Of a stretch of 64,000 nt of DNA, positions 44,563 to 55,277 are shown one piece after another. Position numbers and translations under genes: made by a program. The DNA lies in the NCBI GenBank assembly GCA_002989075.1, contig PSQN01000017.1, positions 1,240,001 to 1,304,000 on the forward strand, given 5' to 3'. The notes below the pieces were generated by a model. The model was not told the origin of the DNA. It made no database searches and was given only the letters and a program-made list of their open reading frames with translations. The first letter of the stretch is position 1, and every line of letters starts with the position of its first letter. Source of the stretch: Arthonia radiata (lineage: Eukaryota > Ascomycota > Arthoniomycetes > Arthoniales > Arthoniaceae).

Positions 44563-47500
44563 ATGCCAAAGCCGCCACCGGCTCCAACCTCCTTAGGAAG
44601 GCGTAGTTCTGTGTCAGAGGAACACAATTCGCCTGAAGCATATGAAGACTCGATTGAGACCAACGCGCTCTTGTCGCCCAAGTCTCGCGGACGAGTATCC
44701 CGCCCTTTACAAAGGCCAATTTTAGAGGAAAGGGCTCGATCAAGCTCTCCCACAACCTTTCTCCGCGTGGGTTCGAGTGTCGCCGACCGTCGTCACCATT
44801 TTGAGAACCTCGAGCAGCAAGCCGTTCAGGCACTACGCAACGACAACGCCAGATGCAATACCAGAACAGCGAGGCTCGGAAGCGAATAGCTTCGCTTGAG
44901 TCGGAGATCAAAGGGCTTGAAATTGATCAAGAGCAATTACGAAACGATCTTAGACTGTACAAGGAAGACTCAGCCTCAAGGTCTGATTCATTGAGGAAGG
45001 CTCAGGGAGAACTCAAGCGCGTGAGGTCGCAAGCCGGCAGAGACGTCGAGATGTATGAAAATACTATCGAAGAGCTGCAATATGCAAAGAAATATGTCGA
45101 GTGGGATCTGCAGAATTTGAGAGAGCAGTTGAATAAAGAAGAAGAGACGACCTCAGCCATATCACGATCTTTAGCCTCGTCGCCGACCAATGGCAGCATA
45201 CCTGATCATGGCAGCGCTCTAAGCTATGTTCAACCAAAAGGTGATGTGTCATCAATGCCGAAGCGACCTGGCTTTGATCCTGAACAGCCTGGTGGGATAC
45301 CAACGTGGGCCTTAGGACAGCATCTGTACGAAGCTGTACTGGACCATTGGCACGAATCGATGATTAAGCAATTGCTCCTTCGTGCGCAGATCGCGCAATA
45401 CAACAAAAATGCGCAAAAGGCTCTCAATCTGACTCTGGAAGCAGGCGGGCATGCATTCATCCTCAACAACATGCCTCTTCTCGCCCGGTGTAGCTACTAC
45501 AGAGGTTGCGCGGAATATGCCCTCCACCGGTATCGAGATGCAAATTTATCGCTGGAGGAGGCACAGGCAGCTAAAGGCAGATATATTGAAGGAGAGTGGT
45601 GTCAAAGGTCACTACGTCTAGCAAAATTGAAATACACAAGGGAGCGAGAGAAAGAGGGATTGGATGGCTTGGCTTTGAACCAGTCACTGCTCGACGAAGT
45701 CCCTACATTTGCAGTGAACGGCATGGACATGCTTGTCCTGGCAACGTCTCGATGGCTTGTTGACAAAGTTCAGGAACCACCCAGGCAACTCAGCGTTCGG
45801 ATCACGCGTCAGCAGCTTCATGTGGGCGCTCATTCTAGGCACGCATCCGAGTCGGTGCGGAATGGACGGGTTTCTTCTGCACCACCCTCGTCCTCGAGGC
45901 GCCGTCAGCTAGAGACTGAAGATGAGAGCGTGCTTCTCAGGCCGCCTGACGCACCCGACGACGGGTATGCAAGGTACTACAATGCAATCATTCCCGCGCA
46001 GAAGCGGCAAGTTCGCCACAAGCGAAACGCGAGCTCTATGTCAAACGTCAGCCGCATGTCCGCCATTGAAGACAATATATCAGCTGTGTCTGACGTTGAA
46101 GTGTGGCGCAAAGGTGACTGCCAAAGACACACATATCTGCCTTCAAATCTGTACGACACAGCTTCAATGGAGAACTTAGTTAACGGTGATCCAGCAAAGG
46201 GTCACCGCAAACGTCCCAGTCAGCTTGACATTGCTGACATCAGCAATACCTTGAGACTGCCAACAAGACACAGGCAAGGGCTCTCAGGTCATTACGACCA
46301 AAGCGATGCAGACGACTCGCCGGAGGTGGCGACGTTTACTTTCCCGCAGAGAGACGCTTGCCCTAATGATGCGGCTCCCAGACTGGATAATCTTGGTAAA
46401 GCGCCTGCCACACCTGACCCTATGTTACGTCGTATCAAACAACATCGCCCGACTGATTCGGAAAAGGCGATGTACGGCAGCAAAGAGCACGACACTGCTC
46501 ATGTACCAACGCCCGTCACCGCGATGCGCAAAGGCTGGGTGGCGACAGCCTATAGTCCCTCACCTCGACCAAAACGTTTTGCTCGATCGCCAGCCTACGA
46601 GGCACGATCGCCTGCTGACACTCTACCCAACATTCTTCGCGCAGAGTCGGCGCAGACCGCTCTCCTGCCCCGCCATCATTCTGTCGCAGGCGAGGCGCCC
46701 GCCTCAAGCAAAGCCGCGAGAATTCTCGGCATCGCTGTAGACCGCAGATCCTCTTTGCGCGATCTCGGTGGCAGGGATGAATATCCTATCATACTCGAGC
46801 GGCGAGTGTCTTTCGCTAAGTCGCCTACTAAACGCCGTAAGCCAAGCAGCGCCAAAAGGGCGTCGTTCCCCGCCCCGTGGACTCCTCCACCGCCAGCTGC
46901 CGAGTCCCCCACCTCTGATATCGAGTGGACGCGACCGCTATTGCCACCCAAAGGCCTTCCAAGTCCACATAGTCACACTAGTGGTACGCCGCCAGAAACG
47001 CCGCGGTTTGTCATTGTGAAGCACCCGCAAGGCAAGTGGAGGTTGGAGCCGGAAGCAAAGACTCCCAGTAGTGCACCGTTGAATATCAGCACTGACCTCG
47101 AGAGTGAACTGACCGACCTTGGGGAGGACTTTAGTCCAGATAGTCCATGGCAGAGTGCCAATACGAGTCCTACATTGGACGTGAGTTCGCCGATTGAAGA
47201 CAGGTTCGACGGAGTTGCAGTGAGCACGGCTTTGGAGCCCACTCCAACACCAGACAGCCTGAAGCCGAGAAGTCCGCGTACGCCGAGACCAGCAGGCATT
47301 GATACCGTACTGGCTAACACAGGAGGTTCTGCCAAGCGGGCAGACTCGAAAGTGAGGCAAGAGGTGCAAGAAGGGTCTCAAGGTGGGGAAAGCGATGAAA
47401 TTCATCAGCAAAGCTCAAAATCACCGCACGTCAAGTTCGCAGGTAAACCAGGTGATGAAATGCCGTCACTGGAGCGGCGCGTCTCCACGAACGCAGAAAG

Positions 47501-48448
47501 ATACACGCCTAAGGTGAGCGTTTGTTGACACAATGCCTTCACCTCGCTTGATCCACGTTACTGATTCGACCCCAGAACTTCATTCATCGTTCGCCTCTCC
47601 CACAAACACCCGGCACCGCGTCATCATCTTACACATCTCGCGAGTCTTCGCCACTGTCATCACGCTCGCCATACGGCCCACCACTATCAGCATCGGCAGG
47701 TCATCAGCGCTCTGCAAGCGTCGCCACCTACAGCCCGGTACCTCTATCGAGATCGGGCACATTTACTACACCGCTCTCGCGCACCTTCTCGTCATCATCG
47801 CACGACAATCTCAGCCCCGGGAACACCAGTCCTGGCCTAGAAGGTAGAAGGCGACCCAGTCCTCTCAAGCGCGCCAGCTTAGCTTCTTTCCCAATACTGT
47901 CGGCTTCGCCTGGCTCTGGCGCAATGAGCCCCAGATCAGGAGCAGGAAGTCCAGCCCCGCCAGGCAGTCCAGCCGTCGAGCGAACAAGGGAGAAACGCGA
48001 AAGCAGTTGGGGCTGGAAGACACTCACGGGCTTAATGAGCCCTGCCATTGACGGCTTCAAAAAGCACAGCATGGTGAAAGAGGACGACGACACAGAGCGA
48101 GACGAGGAAGCTGAACTAGGCGTAGAGGACGAAGGAAGGCAGGACGACGCCGGAAGATTTAGCGACGAGGAAGAAGACGGTGGTGTGAAGCTCAAGAGAA
48201 AGGCGAAAGCGAATGCGGTCGATGACTTCGATGAAGAGGCCGGTATCGGCGCACAAGATGTGAATCCCAAGCTTGGCAAGAGCGACGAGGTCAAGCAGCT
48301 CGACTCTGGCAGAAGCAAGCGGCAGAGTCTGCTACCCACGAGCAATAGGGAGGTTGCGAAAGCCGTTGAGGGAGGCAAGATGCCCGGGAATTTCGGGGAA
48401 GAGGAGGGCGAGAGGAGCGATACCGAGGATGCTGTGGACCGCGTGTAG
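44563..48448 (+). CDS. Large coiled-coil, helical-repeat and Ser/Pro-rich protein; apparent frame break
   Basis: A long gene of about 1270 residues with no recognised name. Main exon 44853-47513 splices (GTGAGC..CAG, phase 0) to 47576-48448, which adds about 290 Ser/Pro-rich then acidic residues ending VDRV. Upstream, another frame from ATG 44563 looks coding (MPKPPPAPTSLGRRSSVSEE, then coiled-coil NLEQQAVQALRNDNA) and meets the main frame at about 44850, where QYQNSEARKRIASLESEIKG continues the coiled coil. No long enough intron joins them while keeping that helix; an 86-base GTGGGT..CAG intron (44767-44852) would fit the frame but remove coding-like sequence. So either a one-base slip, an unusual intron, or a start at 44853. 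Helical repeats lie near AQIAQYNKNAQKALNLTLEA and YYRGCAEYALHRYRDANLSL. Most of the rest is disordered and basic (SPKTP/SPTKRR type). Role unknown. Confidence 0.72.
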
Positions 48449-49289
48449 CGCCATGTGTCCTGCGAGTCTGCGACAATGCAGTAATTTTCTATAGAATGCT
48501 TTGCTCATGTCCGCGATACCATTTCATTGCATTTTCAAAAACGCTGAATCTGACCAAGGTATGGTTTCGGTAGCAACTCCGGCGCTAGTCAGCAATCACA
48601 CCCGAGGATCGCGCTAATGCGGCATTCGAGAACCAATCGACTGCCGCGTCTGCTGTTGACCCTTGAGAAGAGCCTCTTTGCGTGAGTGACTTTCAGGTCG
48701 TAGACATACAAGACTAGAGGTGAGAATTGCTCGAAGGAGAATACAGACCCTATCAGTGTTTCGGCAGCTCCGACCAACGGTGGTCCCACATGGGTAGGAC
48801 TTACATCACCGTCAAGCTTATCGCGGAGGAACCATTTGCCGCGGAGGACAACCACAGCTGTGGCACACGAGTGGCCGATGAAGGACTAGCCTTCGCCAAA
48901 GCTTGACTGACGTTCGGGGAGAAAAGTCTGAGCTCTAGGCCATCGCCTGAGTCCTCTCTCCATCAAATCAGATCCCTCCATACCAGGGTGGGGAAGTCTC
49001 GCTAATCGCTGCTCTCACTCCATATTAACTTCCTTTTCCTCGCCTCTCGTGATTCTCTTCCTCTCTTTTCTCTCAACCAGCGTGTAGGACCAGTACGGGT
49101 CGATTGGGACATACAGCAGTGAAAGCGTCGCCTTACATGCAGAATCCAACGAACGATCCAACTCTCTACTGTATTGATATCCGACGGTTCGCGCGCATTC
49201 GCAAGTGGAAGTGAACAACTCGCCCGGCAACGAGACAGCCAAAACTTTCTTGTATAACGCAAGCCATCAACTGAGAGCCCATCGCAACC
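48449..49289. other. Intergenic, promoter of permease
   Basis: About 840 bases; pyrimidine-rich toward 49050-49080. Short reverse frames only, no motif. Confidence 0.5.
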
Positions 49290-51365
49290 ATGGCAACCCT
49301 CAATGCTAAAGAGCCCGGTGTGGGCCAAGACAATCTGCGTAATCGCAGCATTGGCGATATGGAATACGGCTACGCCGACAACAGAGGTCGCCGCGCCACC
49401 ATCGCCGCTACAGACCTCAACGACGCTGACCGCGCCCTTGCTGAGCAATTCGGCTACAAACCTGTGAGCACCGCCCAACGCAGTTCCGTCTGATGTTTGC
49501 CCACTGCGCTCAAAGCACTCTAAGGAACACCGCCCTAATGCGACTACGTGTCACGTGTAGGTCTTCAAGCGCGAGTTTGGTTGGCTTTCCGCTTTCTCGT
49601 TCGCTGTCAGTATCAGCGGCCTGTTCGCGACTGTCTCGACTACTTTTGTGTATCCGATGGACGCTGGTGGTGCGTCAGCTGCCGTGTGGTGCTGGCTGAT
49701 TGCTGGTACTGGTTGCATGTGTATTGCTGGTGTGTACATATGTTCCTCTCCGTCTCGTAGCAGCTCAACGTTAGAAGACGGGCGACCTTTTCACAGTGTA
49801 CTGACCTTTCTGCAGCGTCCGTCGCGGAACTCGTCTCCGCGTACCCAACCTCTGGCGGTCTCTACTACACCGTCTCACGGCTCGTTGACCCGAAATGGTC
49901 GCCATCTATTTCCTGGGTCGTCGGATGGCTCAATTTACTGGGGCAGGTCTGCGGTGTCGCTTCCTCCGAATACGGCTCAGCCCAGTTGATCCTTGCTGCC
50001 GTCGCCATGAACAGCGGCTCCTACGTTGCCGATGACGGCACGCTTACCTTCAATTTTGCGCCGACGAATGACCAGACGGTTGGCGTCATGGCTGCCTTGA
50101 CTGTGTTGTGTGGCATCGTCAACAGCTTGAGCACGTACTGGATGGAGAAGGTCACCAAGGGTTATGTTATCTTCCACGTATTGATCCTCATATCGTGCTG
50201 CATCGCAATCCTTGTCGCCGCTCCAGATCAATACCATCACGATGCTGCCTACGCCTTTGGCCACGTCGAAAGCTCGTCCGGCTGGACGCCGATTGGCTGG
50301 TCTTGGATGTTTGGCTTCCTCTCGGTCGCCTGGACGATGACGGACTATGATGCCACCGCGCACATTGCTGAGGAGTAAGTGGTTTCCCGTTCCCCGCCGT
50401 CTAGTTCAGGGTTTGTCCCCTGCAATATCACCCTGGTCCTACTCCTAACACACGCGCATAGAATCAACCAACCCGAAGTGAAAGCCGCATGGTCGATCTT
50501 CCTCGCCATGCTCTTCACCTACGTCGGCGGCTTCCTCTTTAACATCGCCCTCGTCTTCGTCATGGGCTCACCAGGCGATCTCGATTCGGCCCTCGAACAA
50601 CCTGTCGCGCAGCTCTACTACAACGCCCTCGGTCGCGCCGGCGGCGTCTTCTTCACCGTCTGCGCCGTCATCATTCTGCAATTCGTCTGCTTCACCGCGA
50701 CCCAGGCACTCGGCCGCACCGTCTTCGCGTTCTCCCGCGATCGTCTACTGCCCGGTTCACACATCTGGACCAAGGTCAACAAGTTCACCGGCATCCCGCT
50801 GTATGCAGTCTGGCTGAGCATCGTCTGCTGCATCGCGATCAACCTCATCGGTCTGGGTTCGTACATCGCCATCAGCGGCGTCTTCAACACCACCGCCATC
50901 GCGCTCGACTGGAGCTACTGCATCCCCATCTTCCTCAAGATCTTCAGCAAGAAGTTCGTGCCGGGTCCCTTCAACATGGGCAAGCTGGGATACTTTGTCA
51001 ACGCGTGGGCGTGCATCTGGACGTTCTTCGTCTCGATCATCTTTATCTTGCCCACCGCGATTCCGGTTGCGGCGGACAATATGAACTACGCGGTCGCCTT
51101 CTTGGGCGGCATCCTGCTGTTCGCGCTGATCTACTGGTACGCCCGCGGCAAGAAGTTCTACACCGGCCCGCTTATCGAGGCGGAGGTCGTGGACGCGGCC
51201 GAGGTTGCAAGCAGCAGCGGCAGTGACAATGAGAAGTCAAGGGAGCTCGCTGGGAAGCACTCCGGTGAGGTGCCGACTGCTGGTCATCAGATTGCGCCTG
51301 TGGTAGACGAGCAAGCGAGCAAGGGCAAGTTTGGCAAGTTTGGGTTTGGTGGAAAGAAGCAGTGA
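49290..51365 (+). CDS. Amino-acid permease, APC superfamily
   Basis: Four exons: 49290-49463, 49561-49729, 49816-50374 and 50462-51365, about 601 residues. Introns are GT..AG and keep frame. After a hydrophilic N-terminus (residues 1-58) come twelve expected helices, with APC blocks FGWLSAFSFAVSISGLFATV, IAASVAELVSAYPTSGGLYY, GWLNLLGQVCGVASSEYGSA and GWSWMFGFLSVAWTMTDYDA, then HIAEEINQPEVKAAWSIFLA. This is the fungal GABA/choline/polyamine-type permease group (Uga4/Hnm1-like). The C-terminus is cytosolic, Lys/Gly-rich (GKFGKFGFGGKKQ). Substrate not deducible. Confidence 0.9.
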
Positions 51366-51930
51366 GGGTGCGAGAGCTACTGCTTACGATCTGTTACATT
51401 GCTATCTGTACATACATATATATTGTTATTGAAATACGGTCATTTACCAATGAGTTCGCATACGCAAGCAGGCCATTCTGTCGCATCGAGGGCTTGCCAT
51501 CAAGGGGTTAAATAAGGGGCAGTGGGCGAGAGAGAGATAAATGTGATCCTTGGATGGGAGTCTTTGGTGCTCAGCACGTGTCACGTTATTGGCTAAAACT
51601 TACATTCAGCATTAAACATTTTTCGTCCTCATATTCGAGCATCTGTCAATCTTACTTTCTGGTATATCAACACAGATTTACATAGTGAGTTCCGGCAAGT
51701 ACAAAACGAGGCATATGATTTCATGAGTCACGCCAATGAGTCAATCCTTCGCACAATAGATTATCTCTATCAGGTTCAAACGCCAGTAGTTTGAGACATA
51801 AGATGGTGGCAAGAACATTCAAACAGCACCTAGAAAGCATCAGAAACCAAGAATCGGGTTATTGAAGATCTCTATCAAAAGCGAGCACACTGTACAGAGG
51901 CAGCAGCAAGCAAACCTCCACTCCACCAGC
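51366..51930. other. Intergenic, promoter of ZPR1
   Basis: About 565 bases, AT-richer, with ATATATAT-like words near 51415-51423 that belong to the permease 3' flank. No gene seen. Confidence 0.5.
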
Positions 51931-53604
51931 ATGGACACCTCCACACTGACATCCGACCACCCCGTCGACGAAATTGACTCCCTCTGCATGTCTTGCCACG
52001 AAACAGGCACGACGCGCCTCCTCCTCACGCGCATCCCCTTCTTCAAAGAGATCATCCTCATGTCCTTCGCCTGCCCGCACTGCAACCTCCGCAACTCTGA
52101 GATCCAATCCGCGGGTGAAATCCAACAGCGCGGTATCAAAATCACATTCACCCCGTCTACCCTCCACGACCTCCAGCGCCAAGTCGTCAAAGGTGACAAC
52201 TGTATCATACGTATCCAAGAACTCGACCTCGAGATCCCGAAAGGGCGCGGCCAGCTCACCAACCTCGAAGGTCTGCTGCAAATGGTGAAAGCGGACCTTG
52301 AAGCAGGCCAGGACGTTCGCAAACAAGCCGACGAGCGCGTCTACGAAGGCGTGCGAGGCGTCATCACAGGTATCGACGCCATCCTCGGCGGCGACAGACT
52401 CCCCATCACGCTCACCCTCGACGACCCCACCGGCAACTCCTCCCTCGAGCCCAGCCCCGACGACAACACCGGGAAGTTCAAACGCACGTCCTTCGCCCGC
52501 ACGCCCACCCAGAACGCTGAGCTCGGCCTCGCTGATTCCTCCGTCAATGGCACCAGTGCAGATGGCGAACAATCACACATCGACGACGGCACCACCGCAC
52601 CCCCCTCAGTCCTCCGCCCCGAATACTCCGCAGCGACATCCATGTACCCCGCCGCGCCCCCCTCCTCCGCCCACCGCCCCAACACCCTCGAACCCTCCAC
52701 CGACCCTTCAAACCCCACCAGCGACGAAATCGAAGAAAACAAAACCTACGAATTCCCCACCCCCTGCCCCGGCTGCACGCGCCCCACCACGACATCCATG
52801 CGCATGGTCCGCATCCCGCACTTCAGCGAAGTCGTCATCATGGCGATGTTCTGCGCATCCTGCGGTTACAGGACGAACGAGGTGAAATCCGGCGGCGCGG
52901 TCCCGGAGAAGGGCAGAGTCATCAGGTTGAAAGTCGAGGAGTCCGCGGATCTGAGCAGAGATATCCTGAAGAGCGAGAGCTGCAGTCTGCATGTCCCGGA
53001 ATTGAGCTTGAGTGTGGAGGCGGGGACACTGGGGGGTAGGTTCACGACGGTGGAGGGACTGCTGGCGCAGGTGCGGGATGATTTGAAGGCGTCGATTTTT
53101 GATGCTGAGGGGCCTGCTACCTCCACTTCTGAGGCGCCCACGGCGGGCGAGACGGTCGACGCGGCGGGGCGGAGGATCATGACGCTGACGTCTGGGGACA
53201 GTATGCCGCCTACTGAACGGCAGAAGTGGGATGGGTTCTTTGGGAAACTTGACGCAGCTATTAGTGGGGAGGAGGAGGCACTGCCGTTCACGGTGGAGAT
53301 GCGGGATCCGCTGGCAGGGAGCTACGTGCAGAGTTTCATGGCGCCGGCGCCGGATGCGCGGATTCAGGTTGAGGAGTATGAGAGGACGGAGGAGGAGATG
53401 GAGGAGATGGGGTTGAGTGCGATGGTGACGAGTGGGTATGAGGGCGAGCCAGACCAGACGCCTGTGGTTGCGGAGGCGAGTGAGGTTGGGGTTGAAGGTA
53501 GTAGAGGGCCAGGGGAAAGGGGCAGTGATGGGAAGGAGGAGATCGATGTGGATGAGGTCCAAAAGGCTGTGCAGGAGAAGATGAGGGAGTTGGCTGAGGA
53601 TTGA
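51931..53604 (+). CDS. ZPR1: Zinc finger protein Zpr1
   Basis: Intron-free, about 557 residues from ATG 51931 (MDTSTLTSDHPVDEIDSLCM); the frame is open further upstream but without an ATG. Two ZPR1 modules are present. Module 1 has CMSCHETGTTRLLLTRIPFF and CPHCNLRNSEIQSAG; module 2 has CPGCTRPTTTSMRMVRIPHF and CASCGYRTNEVKSGG. Each is a C4 zinc finger followed by a beta-barrel (VVKGDNCIIRIQELDLEIPK and ILKSESCSLHVPELSLSVEA). Zpr1 helps fold translation elongation factor eEF1A and moves between cytoplasm and nucleus. A Ser/Pro-rich linker separates the modules, and the tail is acidic. Identification is firm. Confidence 0.95.
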   Translation: MDTSTLTSDHPVDEIDSLCMSCHETGTTRLLLTRIPFFKEIILMSFACPHCNLRNSEIQSAGEIQQRGIKITFTPSTLHDLQRQVVKGDNCIIRIQELDLEIPKGRGQLTNLEGLLQMVKADLEAGQDVRKQADERVYEGVRGVITGIDAILGGDRLPITLTLDDPTGNSSLEPSPDDNTGKFKRTSFARTPTQNAELGLADSSVNGTSADGEQSHIDDGTTAPPSVLRPEYSAATSMYPAAPPSSAHRPNTLEPSTDPSNPTSDEIEENKTYEFPTPCPGCTRPTTTSMRMVRIPHFSEVVIMAMFCASCGYRTNEVKSGGAVPEKGRVIRLKVEESADLSRDILKSESCSLHVPELSLSVEAGTLGGRFTTVEGLLAQVRDDLKASIFDAEGPATSTSEAPTAGETVDAAGRRIMTLTSGDSMPPTERQKWDGFFGKLDAAISGEEEALPFTVEMRDPLAGSYVQSFMAPAPDARIQVEEYERTEEEMEEMGLSAMVTSGYEGEPDQTPVVAEASEVGVEGSRGPGERGSDGKEEIDVDEVQKAVQEKMRELAED

Positions 53605-53968
53605 ATGCGGCTGACCACAATGACCAGTGAAGAAGAATATGCAGTACCTCTTGCTGTTGCCGCCAGAGAGTGCAGGCGTCCAATGCAGGCTTTTCAGTTG
53701 TCTACGAGCCTAAGCGGAACCTCGAGCACGATCACTCAGCCAATTGAGCAGGGACGTCAGCACCGTATCCATGCCCTCACGTCTCGCAATGAGAGCCAGC
53801 GCGCAGGTCATAAAGGAGGTTTAGGGCAAGAATGCACACAGCAAGCGGACGGACGGCATAGATGCTGAGTGAGATCTAGGTAGTGAAGCGAGCCACGTGG
53901 GTTTATAGAGCATGAAGATTCGCATACTCACCACCGTATAGAACTTCCATCTAGACATTAAAACGGGC
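53605..53968. other. Intergenic between convergent genes
   Basis: About 360 bases; no gene or clear motif. Confidence 0.5.
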
Positions 53969-55054
53969 TCAAAATATCGCCCTCAACACCCCATCCTCAC
54001 CAATCCCGCGCTCCTCCCCCTTCCCACTCCTATGCCTAATCTCCTTATCCTGCACCTTATGCTGCTTAAACTGCATCTTCTCTCTAACCACCCCCTTTAA
54101 AACCCTCTCTTTCACACCCCCATCCTCGCCACCCTCATCCGCACCCACACCCATCCCTTTCCTCCTCTGCCGTCTCTCCTCCCTCGTCCTCTCCACCTTC
54201 CCCCTCTCCACCGCCCTCACAAACGCCCCATTCTCCCTCCCCGCCCTCGCAATCTCAACCCCCATCCGACTCCCCCGCTCCCTCGCCTCCACCCCCAGAC
54301 TCTCCACCAAATCCCCCCACCGAAACCCCCGCAAATACCGCAAACACCACAAATCCTCCCTATACCAGCCCTTCCCCCCAATCGGGTGTGCGTTCAACCC
54401 CTCGGCAGCGATCTTCGCCTCCTTCTTGGACACGAACTCGACCCACCCGTCTGTGAAGGACTTCTTCTTGTTCCCGCCGGAGCGTTTGCGGGATTTGTGG
54501 ACTTCGGGGTCTTCTGGTGTGAGGAAGAGGCGGCCGAGGCCGTGTTTGGGGGCGTGCGGGGCCAGGAGCGAGCGCAGGGAGGAGGGCTTGAGGAAGGGGG
54601 GGAGGCGGGAGATGTAGAGGATGCCGGGTTTGGCGTTGGGAGGAGGGAGGTAGGGGTCGTGTGTTGTTTGGGGTTTGAGGGTGCGGGGGGCGAGTGGGAG
54701 GGTGCGGGCGCCGGTGAAGGTTGCGTGGGGCGCTTCTTCGTCGTGGTCTGCACCTGTGTCTTCGTGCCGGTCGTGGCTGGTGTTTGCGGATGCTGAGAGG
54801 ATCTGAGGCTGGCTTGTAGATGTGTGAACGTTGTTGAGGGCTTGGTCGTCTGCTGCGTCTTCTGCGACGTCCTCATCTGCGTCTGACTCCTCTTGCTCGC
54901 TTTCTTGACCACTCGGCGACTCTAGTTCCCTTCGCTTCGCCGCGCGGCCTCCTCTGCTCTCTTCGTGCGCCTCGGAGTCGTAGCCATTTTCGAGATCGGC
55001 GTCGTCGCTGTCGGAGGGTGCGTCGAGGTATTCGTTGCGCTTCTGACCGGCCAT
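53969..55054 (-). CDS. ESF2: Pre-rRNA processing protein Esf2/ABT1 family
   Basis: Intron-free, about 361 residues from ATG 55054 (MAGQKRNEYLDAPSDSDDAD). Acidic N-terminus to about residue 100, then an RRM-like domain at about 140-270: GILYISRLPPFLKPSSLRSL, HGLGRLFLTPEDPEVHKSRK, SFTDGWVEFVSKKEAKIAAE. The block WYREDLWCLRYLRGFRWGDL is typical of Esf2/ABT1. Basic C-terminal tail (KMQFKQHKVQDKEIRHR). Esf2 works in the small-subunit processome with Dbp8 in the nucleolus. The frame is open upstream of 55054, but that part overlaps the promoter of the divergent gene and lacks family similarity. Start 223 bases from the divergent zinc-ribbon gene. Confidence 0.9.
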   Translation of the reverse strand: MAGQKRNEYLDAPSDSDDADLENGYDSEAHEESRGGRAAKRRELESPSGQESEQEESDADEDVAEDAADDQALNNVHTSTSQPQILSASANTSHDRHEDTGADHDEEAPHATFTGARTLPLAPRTLKPQTTHDPYLPPPNAKPGILYISRLPPFLKPSSLRSLLAPHAPKHGLGRLFLTPEDPEVHKSRKRSGGNKKKSFTDGWVEFVSKKEAKIAAEGLNAHPIGGKGWYREDLWCLRYLRGFRWGDLVESLGVEARERGSRMGVEIARAGRENGAFVRAVERGKVERTREERRQRRKGMGVGADEGGEDGGVKERVLKGVVREKMQFKQHKVQDKEIRHRSGKGEERGIGEDGVLRAIF

Positions 55055-55277
55055 GACCAGTTCTAAGGGCTCCCACGCCGAGCCGTTTAAGTAAGAGTGT
55101 TCAAAAGGTGTGTACCGGTCAGGAAAGGTGTTGACGGCGTTGCAAGACTTGTGAAGTTCTGGCAGAGCGATCCAAAAGCTTATCGATAATTCCAATGGCA
55201 CATCAATGACCTTAGCAAACAGACTTGGAAAGACACCTAGACTGCTCAAGACGAAACCTTGGTAAATCTTTACGGCT
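55055..55277. promoter_or_regulatory. Bidirectional promoter of ESF2 and RNase P-type gene
   Basis: Only 223 bases lie between the two start codons, so both promoters must be here. I did not find a clear PAC or RRPE box by eye. Confidence 0.5.

Noticed and set aside
52708-53562. 284-codon frame opposite ZPR1
   Set aside because: Arg/His-rich shadow of a clear ZPR1 gene.
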